The notes: generated by a model not told the origin, from the sequence alone. Shown: positions 1-5,465, counted from the stretch's first letter. The stretch: DNA of 5,765 nucleotides from Chromatiales bacterium (GCA_026999335.1 JALTPW010000105.1:1-5765), one strand, 5' to 3'. Made by a program: numbers and translations.

Positions 1-599
1 GGCTCCATCATCACATTGGCGAAGCGGAACACCAGAATATTTTGCACCGTGCCCTTGCCCAGGTAATGGTCGATGCGATAGACCTGATCCTCGCGCATGA
101 ATTTATGGATGCGTGTCTCCAGCATCTGGGCGCTTTCCTGGTCATAGCCAAAGGGCTTTTCGATGATGATGCGGCGCCAGCCGTGAGTCTCTGCGAAGAC
201 ATTACAGTCGGCGAGTTTTTCGATGACAGTGCCAAACTGGGCGGGTTGCAAGGCCATGTAAAAGGCTGCATTGCTGGGATAGTCTTCGTTTTCATCCACG
301 GTGGCGCGAATCTGTTCGTAGATATTGTCCTGGTTGAGATCACCTTCGAAATAGCACATGCGGGCACAGAAACGCTTGAACAGATCTTCATCCAGACCCC
401 CGCGGGCCTTGCTGGAAATCATATCGTGCAGTTCGCTCTGCCATTCCTCCTGGTTCATGGAGCGCCGGCCGATGGCGATGATCTTACTGCCGGTGGGCAG
501 GCGATTTTCCGCATCCAGGTGATACAGGGCGGGCATCAGTTTCAGGCGTGAAAGATTGCCGGTTGCGCCAAAAATGATATAGGTGCAGGGATTATTCAT
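1..599 (-). CDS. zwf: Glucose-6-phosphate 1-dehydrogenase, N-terminal part (gene runs off the left edge)
   Basis: This enzyme oxidises glucose 6-phosphate to 6-phosphogluconolactone with NADP+ or NAD+, the first step of the oxidative pentose phosphate and Entner-Doudoroff routes, in the cytoplasm. Read on the minus strand from the ATG at 599-597, the frame is open for 199 codons to the window edge, about 40% of the usual 480-510 residues. Seen: the Rossmann-fold loop GATGNLSRLK at residues 11-20, a GRR cluster at 44-46 expected to contact the dinucleotide phosphate, EKPFG at 147-151 with the substrate-binding lysine K148, and the active-site signature RIDHYLGK at 175-182 with D177 and H178. 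The glycine-rich loop has Asn15 where many homologues have Asp. The start fits because the glycine-rich loop begins ten residues in, as is normal for the family. No strong Shine-Dalgarno sequence precedes it. The gene is divergent from the DedA-PAP2 gene. The missing C-terminal part cannot be judged. Confidence 0.97.
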   Translation of the reverse strand, partial: MNNPCTYIIFGATGNLSRLKLMPALYHLDAENRLPTGSKIIAIGRRSMNQEEWQSELHDMISSKARGGLDEDLFKRFCARMCYFEGDLNQDNIYEQIRATVDENEDYPSNAAFYMALQPAQFGTVIEKLADCNVFAETHGWRRIIIEKPFGYDQESAQMLETRIHKFMREDQVYRIDHYLGKGTVQNILVFRFANVMME

Positions 600-931
600 G
601 GGTATTGTAGGTTACCGTTAAAGGGTTGAAATTGCTTAGAAGGCAGCGAAAGGTTCTTCTACACTCGGCATCAAGTCTCAGGGACTTTAGCGCGGATATT
701 GCATGAAGTTATGCATAATCTTGCTCGACATCACCGATAGCGCCTGTCCCGCGAGCGGCACAAGTGTATTGGATGCGAAACTTCTTCGAGACTTTTTGTC
801 AAACCAGAGCCCTGTCAAACCAGAGCCCTGTGAAACCCATGCCCTGCACGATCTTTTATGCAAATCCATGAAATATCAGGGTTCCTTACCCGCGATTAGA
901 CAAACATGATGAAGCATAGAGTCCAGTAAGC
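600..931. other. Non-coding gap between zwf and the DedA-PAP2 gene
   Basis: This 332-bp divergent intergenic region should carry the promoters of both flanking genes, but I could not find a convincing -35/-10 pair for either. It contains a 16-bp tandem repeat at 797-844 and a seven-codon ORF at 906-929 (MMKHRVQ, stop TAA) that ends two bases before the ATG at 932. Open frames of 60-68 codons at 687-869 (minus) and 703-909 (plus) have low-complexity composition and no recognisable family, and I do not regard them as genes. Confidence 0.6.
797..844. repeat. 16-bp tandem repeat, two exact copies plus one degenerate copy
   Basis: The unit TGTCAAACCAGAGCCC occurs exactly at 797-812 and 813-828, and a third copy at 829-844 matches at 12 of 16 positions. 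It lies about 90-135 bp upstream of the start at 932. Its function is unknown. It could be simple slippage duplication or repeated binding sites for a regulator. Confidence 0.85.
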
Positions 932-2989
932 ATGGCACAACTTATCGATCAACTCTTGCAATGGGTGGCCAGCCACCCGCATCTGGCCGGTATTTTCGTT
1001 GCCCTGCTGGCCTTTGCCGAATCGCTTGCTGGCGTCGGGCTGCTGGTGCCGGGTGCCTTTATCATGTTCGGCATCGGTGCACTGATTGCCTTGGGTTTGC
1101 TGGAATTTTGGCCAATCTATGCCTGGGCTGTGCTGGGGGCCATTGCTGGCGATGGTTTCAGCTATTGGTTGGGACGGCATTTTCATCAGCAGATCCGCGC
1201 GCTCTGGCCCTTTTGCCGGCATCCGGCCTGGCTGGAAAAAGGTGAGGTCTTCTTCCAGCGTCACGGTGGCAAGAGTGTATTGCTGGGGCGCTTCATCGGC
1301 CCCATCCGGCCGGTGATTCCAGTGGTGGCAGGGATGCTGGATATGCCTCCCGGGCGGTTTTATTTCGTCAACGTGCTCTCGGCCTTTGTCTGGGCGCCAC
1401 TCTATCTGCTGCCGGGCATCGCTTTTGGTGCCTCTCTCGCGTTGGCGGGTGAAGTGGCTGGACGATTGGCGTTGCTTATCGTGCTGTTGCTGGTATCGGT
1501 GTGGCTGCTGGCCTGGTGCATTCGCTGGTTGTACCGACATCTTCAGCCACATGCCCAGCGCTGGGTGCATGCGGCAATGCTCTGGGCGGCCCGGCATCGC
1601 TATCTGGGTTGGCTGGTCGCGGGCCTGGTGGATCCCCATCGGCCGGTGTCGCGCTCACTGCTGGCCTGGCTGGTGCTGCTGGCCGGTGGCGCCTGGCTGT
1701 TCCTCTTCATGTTGGTCAACGTGCTGGGTCAAAGTACTCTGCAACAGCTCGATCTTGGCATAAACCAATTTCTGCAAAATATCCGTAACCCACTGACAGA
1801 TCACGTAATGGTCATATTTAGCGCCTTGGGTGATGCGCAGGTGACGATGCCAGTGTTGCTGGCAGCGCTGGGCTGGTTGTGGTGGCGGGGACGCACCCAG
1901 GAAGCCGCCTATTGGCTGGCCGCCGTGGCCTTCGGCAAACTGGCGGTCATTGTCCTCAAGGTCAGTCTCGGGGTGGTTCGCCCGAGCGTGCTGTATCCCG
2001 GTTGGGAGGCATTCAGTTTTCCTTCCGGTCACGCCACCATGAGCGTCATTATCTATGGTTATCTGGCGGTGAGCAGTGCGCGGGAGTTTTCGCTTCGTTG
2101 GCGCTGGGTTCCTTATGTCATGAGTGGCGTGCTGATTGCCGGCATCGCCTTTTCCCGTCTCTATCTGGGGGCTCACTGGGTCTCCGATGTACTGGCGGGG
2201 CTCGCCATGGGTCTGGCCTGGGTGGCACTGTCCAGAATCGCGCTGCGCCGTCACCGGCGGGAACCCAACGCAACCTCGGGACTGACCGCAGTATGTCTGG
2301 CCGTTCTTGCTGCTTCCGGGCTATGGCATGTGGGCAGTCATCTGGAGGCGGATCTGCAACGTTATGCGATCCAGCAGGGGATCCAGCGACTCCCTGCCGA
2401 GACCTGGTGGCGCGAGGATTGGCAACGCATTCCGGCCTATCGTTTGGATTTGGGTGGCGAGCGTGAACAGCCGCTCACCCTGCAGTGGGCCGGGAATTTG
2501 CAGAACGTGAAGGCCGAATTGCAGGCACGGGGTTGGCGAATACCCACGACACTGAGCTGGCGCACGGCCTTGCATTGGCTGCAGCCTGCAGCGGAATTAT
2601 CTGCGCTGCCCCTGCTGCCGCGCCTGCAACAGGGACGCTTTGAATCACTGCAAATGGTCTATGATGGCGAGGATGGGAGTCTGCCGCTGGTCATCCGCTT
2701 GTGGGCAAGCGCATACCGTTTGCAGCCGGGTGACGTGCCGCTCTGGGTGGGTACCGTCGCCGAGCTGGAATTACGGCAACTGCCTCTGATCAGCTATCCG
2801 CAAACCCGACAGGACTACGATGCGGCCTTGCGCCGTCTGCAGCCGACATTGCAGGGCCTGTCATTCAAGTCGGTTCGACGGGAGAGTGTCCGTTTGCTGA
2901 AAAACGGGGAAGTCCGCTGGCAGGGTCAGTTGATCGTGTTGAGGCAGAAACCCAGCTCATCGTCCACCCATAAAGATCCCCTGCAATAG
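932..2989 (+). CDS. DedA / PAP2 phosphatase / LssY C-terminal-domain fusion membrane protein
   Basis: A 685-residue inner-membrane protein with three parts. Residues about 15-200 are a DedA (SNARE-associated/VTT) domain: conserved E30, VPG at 39-41, GD at 73-74, and GRFIGPIRP at 119-127 with the two functional arginines R120 and R126. Residues about 240-437 are a PAP2 domain with all three phosphatase motifs: K343-x6-R350-P351, PSGH at 364-367, and S408-R409-x5-H415-x3-D419. A hydrophobic segment near 450-467 leads to a soluble domain at about 475-672 resembling the C-terminus of LssY proteins. DedA proteins are linked to polyprenyl-phosphate and lipid translocation, and PAP2 enzymes remove phosphate from lipid or polyprenyl diphosphates, so handling of undecaprenyl (di)phosphate or phospholipid is a reasonable inference; the substrate is not shown by sequence. 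The position matching E. coli YqjA D51 is Ala (A42). An in-frame TAG at 917-919 makes the ATG at 932 the first possible start; its ribosome-binding site is weak. Gaps on both sides suggest a single-gene transcript. Confidence 0.93.
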   Translation: MAQLIDQLLQWVASHPHLAGIFVALLAFAESLAGVGLLVPGAFIMFGIGALIALGLLEFWPIYAWAVLGAIAGDGFSYWLGRHFHQQIRALWPFCRHPAWLEKGEVFFQRHGGKSVLLGRFIGPIRPVIPVVAGMLDMPPGRFYFVNVLSAFVWAPLYLLPGIAFGASLALAGEVAGRLALLIVLLLVSVWLLAWCIRWLYRHLQPHAQRWVHAAMLWAARHRYLGWLVAGLVDPHRPVSRSLLAWLVLLAGGAWLFLFMLVNVLGQSTLQQLDLGINQFLQNIRNPLTDHVMVIFSALGDAQVTMPVLLAALGWLWWRGRTQEAAYWLAAVAFGKLAVIVLKVSLGVVRPSVLYPGWEAFSFPSGHATMSVIIYGYLAVSSAREFSLRWRWVPYVMSGVLIAGIAFSRLYLGAHWVSDVLAGLAMGLAWVALSRIALRRHRREPNATSGLTAVCLAVLAASGLWHVGSHLEADLQRYAIQQGIQRLPAETWWREDWQRIPAYRLDLGGEREQPLTLQWAGNLQNVKAELQARGWRIPTTLSWRTALHWLQPAAELSALPLLPRLQQGRFESLQMVYDGEDGSLPLVIRLWASAYRLQPGDVPLWVGTVAELELRQLPLISYPQTRQDYDAALRRLQPTLQGLSFKSVRRESVRLLKNGEVRWQGQLIVLRQKPSSSSTHKDPLQ

Positions 2990-3041
2990 CGCTACGACAA
3001 AAGGGGCACAGACATCACATGCAGGCTTGTAAATTTTTCCC

Positions 3042-3055
3042 TTGATCAGGGTCAA
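3042..3055 (+). promoter_or_regulatory. Candidate FNR/ANR-family operator, site 1
   Basis: TTGATCAGGGTCAA matches the FNR/ANR consensus TTGAT-N4-ATCAA at 9 of 10 defined bases; the G in GTCAA is common in Pseudomonas-type ANR boxes. It sits in a wider perfect palindrome, CCCTTGA at 3039-3045 and TCAAGGG at 3052-3058. Its centre (3048.5) lies 108 bp before the hemerythrin ATG. With the -10-like hexamer TAGGCT at 3078-3083, transcription would start near 3090, placing the site at about -41.5, the classic activating (class II) position. The match is seen; binding and activation are inferred. Confidence 0.7.
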
Positions 3056-3077
3056 GGGGATTACCTGTGCATTCCTC

Positions 3078-3083
3078 TAGGCT
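3078..3083 (+). promoter_or_regulatory. Possible -10 element of the hemerythrin promoter
   Basis: TAGGCT keeps the first two and last bases of TATAAT. The spacing to site 1 suits an FNR-dependent class II promoter, which needs no good -35 element. The hexamer on its own is weak, and the call depends on the operator position. Confidence 0.35.
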
Positions 3084-3096
3084 TATTTTTTTAACC

Positions 3097-3110
3097 TTGA
3101 TGAATATCAG
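3097..3110 (+). promoter_or_regulatory. Candidate FNR/ANR-family operator, site 2
   Basis: TTGATGAATATCAG matches TTGAT-N4-ATCAA at 9 of 10 defined bases. Its centre (3103.5) is 55 bp after that of site 1, about five helical turns. If transcription starts near 3090 it would lie just downstream of the start point, where a bound regulator would be expected to block rather than help transcription. An activating role from this site would put the start point near 3145, which would remove the ribosome-binding site, so that is less likely. Confidence 0.5.
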
Positions 3111-3140
3111 GCATCCTTATTTTTTCTCCCTTTGATAGCG

Positions 3141-3145
3141 AAGGA
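3141..3145 (+). promoter_or_regulatory. Ribosome-binding site that decides the hemerythrin start
   Basis: AAGGA lies 11 bases before the ATG at 3157 but only 2 bases before the in-frame GTG at 3148. The GTG spacing is too short, so the ATG is preferred even though its spacing is slightly long. Confidence 0.6.
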
Positions 3146-3156
3146 TAGTGCAGCAT

Positions 3157-3591
3157 ATGAGTGATCATTGCGTCATCGATCCCACTAAAATACCCCCTAT
3201 CGCCGTAGCATCCATGAATACCAAACACCACGAAGAGGTCGAGTTGGTCAATCAGATCGGGTATCTGATCAAGACGGGGCAAGGCGGTGAACTGGATAGC
3301 AAAGCGCTGCATGCAAAACTGGATGAATGGGTTGAACACACCCGCAGACATTTCGCACACGAAAACCGGCTCATGGAAGAGGCCGGTTTTGCGGCCTATG
3401 GCGTACACAGCCATGAACATACCCTGGTGCTGACCAGGCTGGAGCTGGCCTGCAAGGCCTGGCAGACCACAGGAGATCTTAACGCCTTGGCAGACTATGT
3501 TTTTGTGCACTGGCCCGAGTGGTTTCAGGGGCATGTGGCCAGTATGGATACCATGACAGCTGCCTACTTGAGCCGCGCGGGCATTAAGTGA
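3157..3591 (+). CDS. Bacteriohemerythrin (diiron oxygen-binding protein)
   Basis: A 144-residue soluble protein of the hemerythrin family, which binds O2 reversibly at a non-haem diiron centre inside a four-helix bundle. Roles known for the family include oxygen delivery, storage and sensing. All seven expected iron ligands are visible in order: H24 (in NTKHHEEV), H65 and E69 (HFAHE), H84 and H88 (HSHEH), and H126 and D131 (GHVASMD). Length and spacing match single-domain bacterial hemerythrins. There is no signal peptide or membrane segment, so it should be cytoplasmic, and no attached signalling domain, so a carrier or storage role is more likely than a chemoreceptor role. The Asp usually three residues before the first His ligand is Asn21. 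The gene stands alone, 167 bp after the DedA-PAP2 stop, behind two FNR-like operators, which suggests induction at low oxygen. A GTG at 3148 could add MQH to the N-terminus but is poorly spaced from the Shine-Dalgarno sequence. Confidence 0.95.
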   Translation: MSDHCVIDPTKIPPIAVASMNTKHHEEVELVNQIGYLIKTGQGGELDSKALHAKLDEWVEHTRRHFAHENRLMEEAGFAAYGVHSHEHTLVLTRLELACKAWQTTGDLNALADYVFVHWPEWFQGHVASMDTMTAAYLSRAGIK

Positions 3592-3638
3592 TTGTTGTTA
3601 TCGGGGCGGGTTGTAGAGTCGTTGTCCAAACCGCAATG

Positions 3639-3662
3639 AAAAAAGACCGGACATGCCCGACC
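3639..3662 (-). terminator. Terminator-like hairpin for minus-strand transcription
   Basis: Read on the minus strand, GGTCGGG (3662-3656), loop CATG and TCCGGTC (3651-3645) form a seven-pair stem with three G-U pairs, directly followed by six T (3644-3639). This is the layout of an intrinsic terminator. No minus-strand gene is visible upstream of it, so it would end an unannotated non-coding transcript or be inactive. Confidence 0.4.
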
Positions 3663-3706
3663 GCCGATGACTGACGCGGTGCCACGCATGAGATAAAAAT
3701 GAGTTA

Positions 3707-3841
3707 AACTACCACCGACTAAAGTAGGTGGGTTAGCGCATTCAGTGCTGATGGCTAACGTCATCAACCGTGCACCGTCATCAGTGCGCATGCGTCAAAA
3801 CATGAACATCAAAGTCACCGTCTAAAGAGGGTGGTTTTGAC
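3707..3841. mobile_element. Possible small IS200/IS605-like non-coding element (MITE-like) with two related hairpins
   Basis: Hairpin 1: CCACC (3712-3716) pairs with GGTGG (3727-3731), then a G-A mismatch, then AC pairs with GT around loop TAAA (3720-3723); AAC (3707-3709) can extend it by pairing with GTT (3732-3734) past a two-base bulge. Hairpin 2: CACC (3816-3819) pairs with GGTG (3830-3833), then a G-G mismatch, then TC pairs with GA around loop TAAA (3823-3826); AAAGT (3811-3815) extends it with two wobble pairs. Both point the same way, as at the ends of IS200/IS605 elements, which lack terminal inverted repeats. Between them lie GTTAGC (3732-3737) with GCTAAC (3754-3759), and GTCAAAAC (3794-3801) with GTTTTGAC (3834-3841). 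No transposase is present. The assignment is inference; a structured RNA is an alternative. Confidence 0.35.
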
Positions 3842-3966
3842 CAAGTTAATGGAAAATAAAAAAATGCGATAAATGAGAAATATGGACAATCCGGTTAGAA
3901 TGGCTGCTGTGTCATGAAGACGAATAAGCTGATCCACTCCGCAACCCTTCGAGAAATCCCATACGC

Positions 3967-5034
3967 ATGCCGCCAGACGCCGTTATCGCCAAACAGCCCC
4001 CCCGCCTGCGCAACGAAGCGCCGAAAACTTTCAAATCGACGGATGAATTACAGGATTACCTGTTACTGGGTGTTTCCCGTACCTTTGCACTGACAATTCC
4101 GCAATTGCCCGCCGAACTCTGCCGGGTGGTCTCCAATGGCTACCTGCTGTGCCGCATTGTCGACACCATTGAAGACGACCCGGCGCTGGATGCGACGCAA
4201 AAACGCCACTACTCCCGCCTGTTTACGGCCGCGGTGGCTGGCGAAGCGGATGTCGAGTCTTTTGCGCGATCCCTGTCAGGCTTACTCTCAACGACCACTA
4301 TCCCGGCCGAGCATGAACTGGTTCAGCTCACCCCAGAGGTTATAAAGATCACCCACGGTTTCGATGAACCACAGCGCGAAGCACTGGTGACCTGCGTCCG
4401 CGTAATGGCCGAAGGCATGGTCTATTATCAGGAACTGGATACCCATGCCGGGTTGGCGAGTCTCACCGACATGGAAAAATACTGCTATTACGTGGCTGGC
4501 GTGGTTGGTGAAATGCTGACCCGGCTGTTCTGCGCCTACTCGCCGGAAATTGCCAGGAATTGCGCGGAAATGCAGCGGTTGTCCATCGCCTTTGGTCAGG
4601 GCCTACAAATGACCAACATCCTCAAGGATATCTGGGATGACCATGAACGCGGCGCCTGCTGGTTGCCACAGGAAACCTTTTCGCGGCATGAGTTCGACCT
4701 TGCCGACATGGCGCCGGGGCAGAGTGATACTGGATTTGAAAAGGGCATCGACGAGCTGATCGCCATCGCCCACGGTTGCCTCAAACAGGCGCTGGAATAT
4801 ACCCTGCTGATCCCCGCCCGCGAGGCGGGCATCCGCAGTTTCTGTTTTCTCGCCATTGGCATGGCCGAGCTGACTCTGCGCAAGATTGGCGACAACAAAA
4901 GCGACATCCACGGTAATCGGGTAAAGATTTCCCGGCGCAGCGTGAAGGGCGTGGTCGCCGCCAGCCGGGTTGCCGTGCACAATGATTTCCTGTTGCGGGC
5001 CTTGTTCACGTTCTGTGGCAGGGGTTTGCCATAA
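3967..5034 (+). CDS. Squalene synthase-type enzyme (squalene/phytoene synthase family)
   Basis: A 355-residue trans-isoprenyl-diphosphate synthase of the head-to-head class, expected to join two farnesyl diphosphates through presqualene diphosphate, giving squalene for hopanoids or sterols. Seen: SRTFALTI at 37-44, the first Asp-rich motif DTIEDD at 66-71, YCYYVAGVVGE at 172-182 with the conserved tyrosine region and AGxVG, and the second Asp-rich motif NILKDIWDD at 217-225 (D221 and D225). The DTIEDD and YCYYVAG patterns resemble squalene synthase of the single-enzyme type more than phytoene synthase or the HpnC/HpnD pair, but sequence alone does not exclude another product. The usual C-terminal membrane anchor of eukaryotic enzymes is absent. 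The ATG at 3967 is the only good start: the frame upstream to a TAA at 3925 has no ATG, GTG or TTG, and the next Met is residue 128. The Shine-Dalgarno sequence is weak. The last 23 codons and the stop lie inside the first copy of the 340-bp tandem repeat. Confidence 0.92.
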   Translation: MPPDAVIAKQPPRLRNEAPKTFKSTDELQDYLLLGVSRTFALTIPQLPAELCRVVSNGYLLCRIVDTIEDDPALDATQKRHYSRLFTAAVAGEADVESFARSLSGLLSTTTIPAEHELVQLTPEVIKITHGFDEPQREALVTCVRVMAEGMVYYQELDTHAGLASLTDMEKYCYYVAGVVGEMLTRLFCAYSPEIARNCAEMQRLSIAFGQGLQMTNILKDIWDDHERGACWLPQETFSRHEFDLADMAPGQSDTGFEKGIDELIAIAHGCLKQALEYTLLIPAREAGIRSFCFLAIGMAELTLRKIGDNKSDIHGNRVKISRRSVKGVVAASRVAVHNDFLLRALFTFCGRGLP

Positions 5035-5301
5035 CCCCCCATCCCGAAGGACACAATTAAGCAGGATTGGGCAAAGCTACCACGAAGAGTTTTGCCACGA
5101 GCTGAGGCGGAGAAACCGATTGGGCGTAGGAGCAGGCCATGCCCGCGAAAATTTCTCACCACAAAGGACACAGAGGTACACGGAGAAAAACAAACCATAT
5201 TCATGATCTCTGTGCACCCCCGTGGTGAACAAGATTCTCTGGGCTGAGCCTGTTTTTCGCGGGCATGGCCCGCTCCTACACCTACGGCCCTGCATGTCTG
5301 T
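4962..5301. repeat. 340-bp tandem repeat, copy 1
   Basis: This copy begins at the third base of codon 332 of the synthase gene, so it holds residues 333-355, the TAA stop, about 90 bp of further sequence and a pair of inverted REP sequences. It differs from copy 2 at one base that I can see: G5022 here, A5362 there. The preceding base (C4961) differs from the T at the two later junctions (5301 and 5641), which fixes the left border. GGGGTT (5021-5026) and AACCCC (5033-5038) form a small hairpin around the stop codon. Confidence 0.97.
5126..5279. repeat. BIME-like inverted pair of REP palindromes, copy 1
   Basis: The left arm 5126-5151, starting GTAGGAGC and ending CGCGAAAA, is the reverse complement of 5254-5279 except at one base. 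Each arm is a REP: a GTAG foot followed by a short GC-rich hairpin. The right REP is perfect (GCGGGC 5259-5264, loop ATG, GCCCGC 5268-5273). The left REP has an A-C mismatch at A5134/C5144. Inside lies a weaker inverted repeat: TCACCAC (5156-5162) with GTGGTGA (5222-5228), and CACAGAG (5169-5175) with CTCTGTG (5208-5214). REPs are known to lie after genes, to protect mRNA 3' ends and to be moved by RAYT transposases; none of this is shown here. Confidence 0.88.
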
Positions 5302-5302
5302 C

Positions 5303-5374
5303 AGCCGGGTTGCCGTGCACAATGATTTCCTGTTGCGGGCCTTGTTCACGTTCTGTGGCAGAGGTTTGCCATAA
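5303..5374 (+). pseudogene. Duplicated 3' end of the squalene synthase gene (residues 333-355 and stop)
   Basis: This is a copy of the last 23 sense codons and TAA of the synthase gene. The 340-bp period is not a multiple of three, so it is out of frame with the parent. An ATG at 5294-5296 in the junction sequence happens to be in frame and gives a 26-residue ORF (MSV followed by the synthase tail). There is no Shine-Dalgarno sequence before it, so translation is not expected. Confidence 0.85.
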
Positions 5375-5465
5375 CCCCCCATCCCGAAGGACACAATTAA
5401 GCAGGATTGGGCAAAGCTACCACGAAGAGTTTTGCCACGAGCTGAGGCGGAGAAACCGATTGGGC

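Larger units (their letters stand above)
3592..3966. other. Gene-free but structured gap between hemerythrin and squalene synthase genes
   Basis: No plausible gene lies in these 375 bp. The left part holds a terminator-like hairpin pointing to the minus strand (3639-3662). The middle part (about 3707-3841) holds two related hairpins with inverted repeats between them. The right part (3843-3966) is AT-rich at first and should contain the promoter of the synthase gene, but no convincing -35/-10 pair could be assigned. TAGAAT at 3896-3901 is a fair -10 without a matching -35. Confidence 0.6.

Noticed and set aside
42..551. 169-codon open frame on the plus strand
   Set aside because: It is antisense to zwf, whose motifs are unmistakable; the plus-strand translation has no family features.
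896..1639. 247-codon open frame on the minus strand, and similar ones at 1655-2254 (minus) and 1879-2466 (plus)
   Set aside because: All lie over the DedA-PAP2 coding region; their compositions (rich in Gln, His, Pro, Arg or Gly) are typical of shadow frames.
3039..3058. Palindrome CCCTTGA/TCAAGGG as a terminator for the DedA-PAP2 gene
   Set aside because: No T-run follows the stem, and the inner bases fit an FNR-type site much better.
3148..3150. GTG as the start of the hemerythrin
   Set aside because: Only two bases separate it from AAGGA; the ATG at 3157 has workable spacing.
3837..3901. Sigma-70 promoter for the synthase gene using TTGACC (3837-3842) or TAGAAT (3896-3901)
   Set aside because: Neither has a partner hexamer at 16-18 bp spacing; the AT-rich stretch alone is not enough.
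5065..5125. GATTGGGC direct repeat (5065-5072 and 5118-5125) as a target-site duplication
   Set aside because: The second copy abuts the left REP, but the first does not border any recognisable element end.
4596..5204. 202-codon minus-strand frame beginning MNMVCFSPCTSV, repeated at 5077-5544 and 5417-5734
   Set aside because: It reads through the REP pair and antisense to the synthase; the repetition only reflects the 340-bp array.
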